Positions 58,913 through 64,000 of a stretch of DNA of 64,000 nucleotides are shown here, piece by piece. Source of the stretch: Luteimonas sp. (GTDB taxonomy: Bacteria > Pseudomonadota > Gammaproteobacteria > Xanthomonadales > Xanthomonadaceae); the NCBI GenBank assembly GCA_024707405.1, contig JANPZU010000004.1, forward strand, positions 62,001-126,000, in the 5' to 3' direction. Position 1 is the stretch's first letter. Every line of letters starts with the position of its first letter. The translations under genes and the position numbers were made by a program. A model generated the notes under the pieces. It saw nothing but the letters and a program-made list of their open reading frames with translations. It searched no databases and was not told the DNA's origin.

Positions 58913-59235
58913 CGGGCAGTTCCATGCCCACTGGAGCCGCAATCCTTGCGACCCCGATGATTTCTGCGATTGCATTCAGTCCGACCGCCAATGGCCCCAA
59001 GCCATGCTTGCAACGGACGCCGCACGAATCATGCCAACCCCGTAACAACTCGACCATGACATCAGCGCCAGTGGAACAGCCAAGCAAACAGTGACTGGAC
59101 ACCCGGGTCGAAATGAAAAGGCGTCAATAAATTGCGCTGAAATGGTCGAGAATTGACGCTAAACGTCATTTTCATGACGCAAGAAACCCTGCAATTGAAG
59201 GGATTGGGCAAACAACGACTTTTGCTGGCGCCCCG
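58913..59235. promoter_or_regulatory. Upstream region of DUF11 gene B with TGACGC inverted repeats
   Basis: 323 nt without a gene, holding the promoter of gene B and the end of gene C. At 59121-59180 four related motifs stand in inverted pairs: GCGTCAAT (59121) with ATTGACGC (59152-59159), and CGTCAT (59164) with ATGACG (59174-59179). The inner pair forms a 6-bp hairpin. This could be an operator or the transcription terminator of gene C; no U run follows. Confidence 0.4.
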
Positions 59236-59600
59236 TCAATCCACCATGCAGTCGATCCTGATCGTGACCTCACCATCGGACGCCATGCCGGGTACCCTGA
59301 CGCCACCGTCGATGCCCGTGTCCTGCAGATTGGCAATCGACAACTGCCCCGCCCCCGAACCGACAACCGGGCATGTCGCCGTACCGTTGGTGACCTGGCA
59401 TGCGGGCGATGCGAGGGCGCAGCCGGAAAGACCGGCTTCCGTGCGGTCGTGGATCACCGCATTGGTCACGGCGGAAGGCCCGTGGTTGCGGGCAACGATG
59501 GTGTAAGTGGTTTGCCTGCCGCTCAATAACACGTCATCGTCCTGGTCGTTGGCACCGGCAGCAGGCGTATTGGTCTTGGTGATAGCCAGATCCGCACTCG
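59236..59600 (-). repeat. DUF11 module shared with 62379-62740
   Basis: About 360 bp encoding the last DUF11 module of gene C. It is colinear with the last module of gene D at 62379-62740, with long identical protein stretches (for example SIANLQ, ASPAC, GTATCPVVG). Direct repeats of this size three kilobases apart can recombine and delete the DNA between them. Confidence 0.8.
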
Positions 59601-60606
59601 GCGAAATGACGGTGTTGGTGTCGGAATCCGTGTTGTCTCCGGGCACGATGTCGACATAGCCAGTCGGCGGCGCGATGGTTGCGGTATTGGTCACCTGTCC
59701 GGCGGTCGCAGTGATCGTGGCGGTGATGCTCAAGGTCAGCGTTCCGCCCGGTGGAAGAACGGGAATGATCGCTCCGGTTTCGATCATCGCCACGGTCAGC
59801 CCCACAGGGCAGACGGCACCGCCCGCTGCGACGCAGGTCACGCCAGTCTTGGTCAGGCCCACCGCTGCCGGATCCCTCACCACGGCTCCATCGGCATAGG
59901 CATGGCTGTTGCCGTTGGCATTGTTGGTCACTACTACGGTGTAAGTGGTGGTTGCCCCGGACAGCACCTCGGTCACACCGTCGTCCTTGGTGATCGACAG
60001 ATCCACGAGCGCGCGGCGGATCGTGTACACCTGCCGGAAACCACCCGTGGTGTTCCCACTGTTGGTACGGGCCGTCATCCCGGGTGCCGTCGTTGACGAC
60101 AGGCCACTGTTGCTCCATTGCAACGACGCGCTCAGGCCATCCGATTCATTGGCCAGTTGCCAGGTGCCCGTGTCGTTGTTGACTGCGGCCGGACTTGCGA
60201 TTTCGGTAAACCCGGGAATCAGTTGGAATCCCCTGGGCGTGCTGCGGGCATATCCATTCAGGCCCACGGCCAAAACGCCATCGCCGCCCAAGGGAGCTTC
60301 CCCAGCCTCGTAAGCCTGTGTCGGGCAACTCCAGTTGGCAGGTATTTCGCCGCCGAACGTGCTGCCGCCCCCTGCACATGCTGTATTGGAAGCAGATCGC
60401 AACACGCCTGTATTGACGCCACCATCGATGCGCTGGTTGACATGGTTGAACTGGACGGCGGTCAGGATCGCTTCGTCACCGCCTCGGAGTGGCAAGTTGA
60501 TGCCGCCGACGCCTGTCGGCAAGGTGATGGTGACCGTCCCCGAGGTCGCACTCCCCAGCAAGGTACGGATCTCGGATTCATACAGCACTGGACCGGCCAG
60601 ATTTCC
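59236..60606 (-). pseudogene. DUF11 surface protein C, 3' part cut off by an IS
   Basis: About 456 residues remain in frame up to the IS end, beginning GNLAGPVLYESEIRTLLG. Modules: VDLSITKDDGVTEVLSGATT, SADLAITKTNTPAAGANDQD and the Cys-containing GCALASPACQVTNGTATCPV ending EVTIRIDCMVD. The last module is close to that of the next gene upstream (62379-62730). The piece lacks a signal peptide; that lies on the far side of the IS. Without a fused promoter from the IS it is unlikely to be exported. Confidence 0.85.
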
Positions 60607-60614
60607 GTAGACAC

Positions 60615-61466
60615 TCAGTTGCCGCTTAGCGCGTAGCGCCTTTCGAACTCTACCGGCGACAGTCCTCCAGCGGAACCATGCCGGCGGATTGGGTTGTAGA
60701 ACATCTCGATGTAATCGAACACGTCCGAGCGCGCAGCCTCGCGGTTCGGGTAGATCCGCCGCTTGATCCGCTCCTTCTTCAACACACTGAAGAAGCTCTC
60801 GGCCACGGCATTGTCATGACAGTTCCCGCGACGGCTCATGCTCGGCACCATCCGGTGCGCCTTCAGGAATGACTGCCAGTCGCTGCTGGTGAACTGACAG
60901 CCCTGATCGGAGTGAACCAGCACGCCGGGCCCCGGCTTGCGCCGCCAAGCCGCCGCCACCAGCGCCTGCAATACCAGGTCACTGGTCATCGTCGGGGCCG
61001 TGGCCCAGCCGACGATCTGTCGCGAGTACAGATCCATCACCGCCGCCAGGAACAGCCAGCCCTCGTAGGTGCGGATGTAGGTGATGTCGGTGACCCAGAC
61101 CCGGTTCGGCGCGTCCGGCGTGAAGTCCCGGTTGAGCACATTGGTCACCACGCCCACGGGGCCGCCACGATGACGTGGCTTGCTGCCGTAGCCGATCTGG
61201 GCACGCAAGCCCTCAGCCTTCATCAACCGCAGGACGCGGTGCCGACTGCAATGCTCACCGGCCTCGCGCAGATCCAGGGTGATCTTGCGATAGCCATACA
61301 CCGTCCCGCTGGCCAGCCAGTGGTGCTTGATCAGCCCCAGCAGGCGCTGGTCCTCATGCTCGCGAGCGCTGGGGCCGTGGCGCAACCATGCGTAGTAGCC
61401 GCTGCGCTGCACGCCCAGCACCCGGCACATCGCCACCAACCGGAACTCACGGGCGTGTGTGCGCAT
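60615..61466 (-). CDS. IS3-family transposase OrfB (DDE integrase core)
   Basis: 283 residues from the first ATG. rve integrase core with DDE residues in VWVTDITYIRTYEGWLFLAA (D), VLVHSDQGCQFTS (D) and NAVAESFFSVLKKERI (E), preceded by an HTH_21 segment (YGYRKITLDLREAGE). The natural product is an OrfAB fusion made by -1 frameshifting at the A7G run, so the ATG here is only a marker of the frame. The gene is complete. Confidence 0.93.
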   Translation of the reverse strand: MRTHAREFRLVAMCRVLGVQRSGYYAWLRHGPSAREHEDQRLLGLIKHHWLASGTVYGYRKITLDLREAGEHCSRHRVLRLMKAEGLRAQIGYGSKPRHRGGPVGVVTNVLNRDFTPDAPNRVWVTDITYIRTYEGWLFLAAVMDLYSRQIVGWATAPTMTSDLVLQALVAAAWRRKPGPGVLVHSDQGCQFTSSDWQSFLKAHRMVPSMSRRGNCHDNAVAESFFSVLKKERIKRRIYPNREAARSDVFDYIEMFYNPIRRHGSAGGLSPVEFERRYALSGN

Positions 61467-61483
61467 GAACGCGTACTTCGCCC

Positions 61484-61771
61484 TTACCCCTTGGCAAAGT
61501 ACGCGGCGGCTTTTTTTAGGATGTCGCGCTCCTCGGTCACCCGCCGAAGCTCAGCCTTGAGGCGGCGGATCTCCGCCGAATCGCTCTTGTCGGCCGCAAC
61601 GGCCCCAATGGAGTCTGCTGCCGACTTGCGAGCCTTGTGCATCCACTCGTAAAGCGTGTGCTTGGGGATGCCGATGCGACCTGCAACATCCACCACCGTG
61701 AAGCCGCGCTCGACCACCTGCTTCACTGCCTCGGCCCGGAATTCATCCGTGTACTGCCTGTTGTTGCTCAT
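61484..61771 (-). CDS. IS3-family transposase OrfA
   Basis: 95 residues, helix-turn-helix of the HTH_Tnp_1 type: MSNNRQYTDEFRAEAVKQVV, TVVDVAGRIGIPKHTLYEWM and a C-terminal leucine-zipper helix LKAELRRVTEERDILKKAAA. Binds the IS ends. It overlaps the OrfB frame past the A7G slippery run. Confidence 0.92.
   Translation of the reverse strand: MSNNRQYTDEFRAEAVKQVVERGFTVVDVAGRIGIPKHTLYEWMHKARKSAADSIGAVAADKSDSAEIRRLKAELRRVTEERDILKKAAAYFAKG
61510..61517 (-). promoter_or_regulatory. Programmed -1 frameshift site A7G between orfA and orfB
   Basis: Minus-strand AAAAAAAG within the ERDILKK codons of orfA. A -1 slip moves ribosomes into the orfB frame and produces KSRRVLCQGVRAKYAFMRTHA, joining the two. 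Such A6-7G sites are the usual way IS3-family elements make the OrfAB transposase. Confidence 0.85.
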
Positions 61772-61816
61772 AAACACCTCGGTCATTGCCATCAATTATG
61801 GCTCCCGGATGTCTAC

Positions 61817-62283
61817 GAAAGGCTGGCCGGTCCACACATGCGGGTAGTTCTCGATCGAGAAGACCGCATCCGCGAGAGTATTTCCCGACGATGGTGTCCT
61901 CCAGCGCCGCCCGAAATTCAGGTCGGGGCGCCTGGTGCTCAAGGTCACCGTGCCGGCCGGACCGGACACCTGGAACGTGATCGAAGGCGAGCCCGACCGC
62001 CCAATGCGTTCTGCGGCGCCCAGTTGAGCCGGCGGGTGCAGTTGTTCCCGTTCGACGTCGCGTTCTGGCAGTGCTCGCGTTCGAACGCAGCCCACAGGAA
62101 GATCACCCTGTTCTGCCCGGACTGGACATTGAACATCAGCGACGGCACGCCGCCGGTGCCGGTGCCCGTTGCCGTGGCGCTTCCGCTTTGCGAATAGGTT
62201 GCCGTCTGTGCCTGAGCACCGGCGCAGGCCAGCAGGCCAGGCAGCAGGCACGCAAGAGCTCTCATCCAATACTTCACGTCCAT
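61817..62283 (-). pseudogene. DUF11 surface protein C, 5' part with signal peptide
   Basis: Signal peptide MDVKYWMRALACLLPGLLAC then AGAQAQ, followed by a beta-rich N-terminal domain (VPSLMFNVQSGQNRVIFLWA, CTRRLNWAPQNALGG). A single missing base near 61991-62004 shifts the frame; the other frame continues SGSPSITFQVSGPAGTVTLS up to TGQPF where the IS starts. AAGGAG lies 9 nt before the ATG. This gene is therefore broken twice, unless the small indel is an assembly error. Confidence 0.8.
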
Positions 62284-62378
62284 GTGCAACCGCTCCTTGG
62301 TTAGAAACGCCGTTACAGCGCTTCGATCCTTTCGCTTTACTGCTTACGCACGCATGTCCCTGCTCTTGCCACAGGCAC

Positions 62379-64000
62379 TCAATTCACCGTGCAGGTGATC
62401 CGGAAGGTGACCTCTCCCCCGTTGTCCATGCCCGGAACCCATACACCTCCGCCCGCGCCGGTGTTCTGCAGGTTCGCGATCGACAACTGTCCGGCTCCGG
62501 TACCCACCACAGGACACGTTGCCGTGCCGTCGGTCACTTCGCATGCGGGCGATGCCAGCGCGCATGCGGACAAACCGGCCGTGGGCGTGTCGCGGACGAT
62601 GGCATTCGCCACTGCCGATGGCCCGTTGTTCCTAACGACGATGGTGTAGGTGGTCTGGCTGCCGCTCAGCAATACGTCATTGACCTGATCGTTCGGCCCC
62701 GCTGCGGGCGTGTTGGTCTTCGTTATGCGCAGGTCGACCAGCGTCAGGGCATTGGTAAACGTACAGGTCAGGTCGTCCCCCGCCACCGGCGTGACGCTGA
62801 AACTCGTGCCGCTGCCGCTGGGCGTCTGCCCGCCCGGGCGAGTGTTGGTGCAGCTCCAGGTGGTAGCGTAATTGGCGAGCACTGTGGTGCCTACTGCCGC
62901 CTCGGATAGCGTGTAGACGCTGCCGGCGGTGGCGGTGGTATGCGTGACCATCCCGGCGGCTGTCGTACCACTGCCCGTCGTGGTGACCGCTGCCGGTGCG
63001 CCCGGCCCGGCGATGGACAAGGCGAACTGGTCACCGGCCAGCACGCGACCGTTGGGCAGCGCCTTCTGCAGACGCAGATTCGTCCGCGAATTGGTGAACG
63101 TGCAGGTCAATGCCTGGCCCGATCGCGTCGCCAGGGCCGGCAAGGTATAGACATTGCCGCTGCGGCTGCCCACGACCGCACCGCCGGCATCGGTGCAGGT
63201 GGCACCGACCAGGCTCCAGCCCGAAGGCAGGCTGCTTTCGTTGATGGTGACGGCAGTGCCCGGTGTGCTGACGGTGAACGGCTGCATGCCCGCACTGGTA
63301 TTGCCATCGACCTGGGTGGGCGTACCCGCAGCCGTGGTGGTGACCGTGGCGCCGGTGTTGCGCGTGGTGTTGGTCAGGGTGAAGCCGAAGGAGCCGCCCG
63401 CGCTGCCGTTCGTGGTCTTGAACAAGGTGATGGGCACGTTGCAGCCGAACATCTCGGCGATGGTGTACGTGCCGTTGCTGTTGACATCGTAGTAGCGGAA
63501 GACGATCAGGCGAACCTGGTAGCCGGCGAAGTTGAGGTTGACCGTTCCGCGCCGGCCGTTGCTGGAGGCATCGTTGCTCGACGACGTGAACCGGTTGCCG
63601 CCCGCATACGACACGTAAGGCGATCCCGACGAACCATCGAAGGAATAGATGGCGGTGGTCAGGGGGATCAGCATGCCGTTCTGGTCGTAGGCATCCACGG
63701 TCACGTTATCGCCGGCATCGACATCGTGCAGGCGGAAAGTCAGGTTGGTGACCGGCAGGAACTGGGCCATGTTCTGCGGATCGCGGAAGTTCAGCGTGGT
63801 TTCGATCCGGTTGTTGTAACTGTTGGCGTTGCCAGAATGGCCGATGCGGATCCCCGGCTCGCCGGTGTAGTGGCTTTGACTGATGTCGTTGGTGTTGATG
63901 CTGCCGCTGCCGAAGGTCTGGTGGCTCACCTGGAGCCGGGAAGAGCCGACGTAGACGTTGTTGTTGTTGACCGCGGTCTGGCTGGGGCTTTGCCCGTTGA
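62379..64000 (-). CDS. Secreted prealbumin-like/DUF11 surface protein D, 5' end beyond the window
   Basis: At least 540 residues, open to the right edge with no signal peptide yet visible. N-terminal beta domain (TTLNFRDPQNMAQFLPVTNL, TFRLHDVDAGDNVTVDAYDQ), two prealbumin/SpaA-like modules (ITLFKTTNGSAGGSFGFTLT; LRLQKALPNGRVLAGDQFAL) and a terminal DUF11 module (LRITKTNTPAAGPNDQVNDV, GLSACALASPACEVTDGTAT) ending EVTFRITCTVN. The last 120 residues are nearly the same as those of gene C. Probably cell-surface exposed. Confidence 0.8.
   Translation of the reverse strand, partial: NGQSPSQTAVNNNNVYVGSSRLQVSHQTFGSGSINTNDISQSHYTGEPGIRIGHSGNANSYNNRIETTLNFRDPQNMAQFLPVTNLTFRLHDVDAGDNVTVDAYDQNGMLIPLTTAIYSFDGSSGSPYVSYAGGNRFTSSSNDASSNGRRGTVNLNFAGYQVRLIVFRYYDVNSNGTYTIAEMFGCNVPITLFKTTNGSAGGSFGFTLTNTTRNTGATVTTTAAGTPTQVDGNTSAGMQPFTVSTPGTAVTINESSLPSGWSLVGATCTDAGGAVVGSRSGNVYTLPALATRSGQALTCTFTNSRTNLRLQKALPNGRVLAGDQFALSIAGPGAPAAVTTTGSGTTAAGMVTHTTATAGSVYTLSEAAVGTTVLANYATTWSCTNTRPGGQTPSGSGTSFSVTPVAGDDLTCTFTNALTLVDLRITKTNTPAAGPNDQVNDVLLSGSQTTYTIVVRNNGPSAVANAIVRDTPTAGLSACALASPACEVTDGTATCPVVGTGAGQLSIANLQNTGAGGGVWVPGMDNGGEVTFRITCTVN

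Larger units (their letters stand above)
60607..61816 (-). mobile_element. IS3-family insertion sequence interrupting DUF11 gene C
   Basis: About 1.2 kb with orfA and orfB in the same direction as the host gene. Both ends carry GTAGACA inverted repeats (60607 onward; complement ending 61816). Removing the segment joins TTC to GGA in frame and rebuilds QPF-GNLAGPV. I could not define a clear target-site duplication; the boundary is certain to within a few bases only. Confidence 0.85.

Overview
The window looks like a high-GC gammaproteobacterial chromosome segment. Gene content and order (pdxA-csaA-rsmA-apaG-apaH facing folA-thyA-lgt; a complete Pil-Chp cluster next to gshB-tonB; a DUF486 gene, Mpo1-like, mazG, cysQ, nudE, bioA, rsmE) point to the Lysobacteraceae/Xanthomonadaceae (Lysobacter, Luteimonas, Thermomonas or Stenotrophomonas type). 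This is inference from gene content; no 16S or other marker lies in the window.

Layout. 1-2846 (+): vitamin B6 synthesis, CsaA, ribosome maturation and Ap4A hydrolysis, with three 1-4 nt stop/start overlaps. 2827-6312 (-): folate/thymidylate, lipoprotein maturation, a TerC-family membrane protein and DgkA. 6555-9462: a lipoprotein esterase, then a minus-strand VOC protein, a sigma-like protein and an isoaspartyl peptidase. 9506-15098 (-): response regulator, histidine kinase, membrane-fusion protein, ABC ATPase and permease, a MacAB-like export unit with its own two-component system. 15268-20630: small membrane proteins and housekeeping enzymes. 20740-32383 (-): pilG-pilH-pilI-pilJ-chpA-chpB-like-chpC, the chemosensory system of type IV pili. 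32567-38022: glutathione synthetase, TonB, signal peptidase I, TsaB and a YoaA/DinG helicase. 38096-41043 (-): PBP1b with an LpoP-like lipoprotein. 41124-47030 (-): two glycosyltransferases, a membrane TPR protein and RelA. 47089-54194: a secreted protein, HrpA, Dps and RecQ. 54410-64000 (-): four secreted DUF11-type surface proteins in a row, one broken by an IS3-family element.

Most notable observations: (i) three REP/BIME-like inverted-repeat elements whose conserved TAG supplies the stop codon of four flanking genes; (ii) a ChpA kinase with about 45 near-perfect LEAER pentapeptide repeats (15-bp units) between Hpt domains; (iii) a CheB-like protein in the Pil-Chp operon lacking the esterase catalytic residues; (iv) decayed 3' fragments of dps and of the DUF486 gene lying downstream of the intact genes; (v) single-base frameshifts in relA, the membrane-fusion gene and two DUF11 genes, which are either real mutations, phase-variable tracts or assembly errors; (vi) a DUF11 paralogue array whose members end in the same C-terminal motif. 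I saw no CRISPR array, tRNA, rRNA or prophage.
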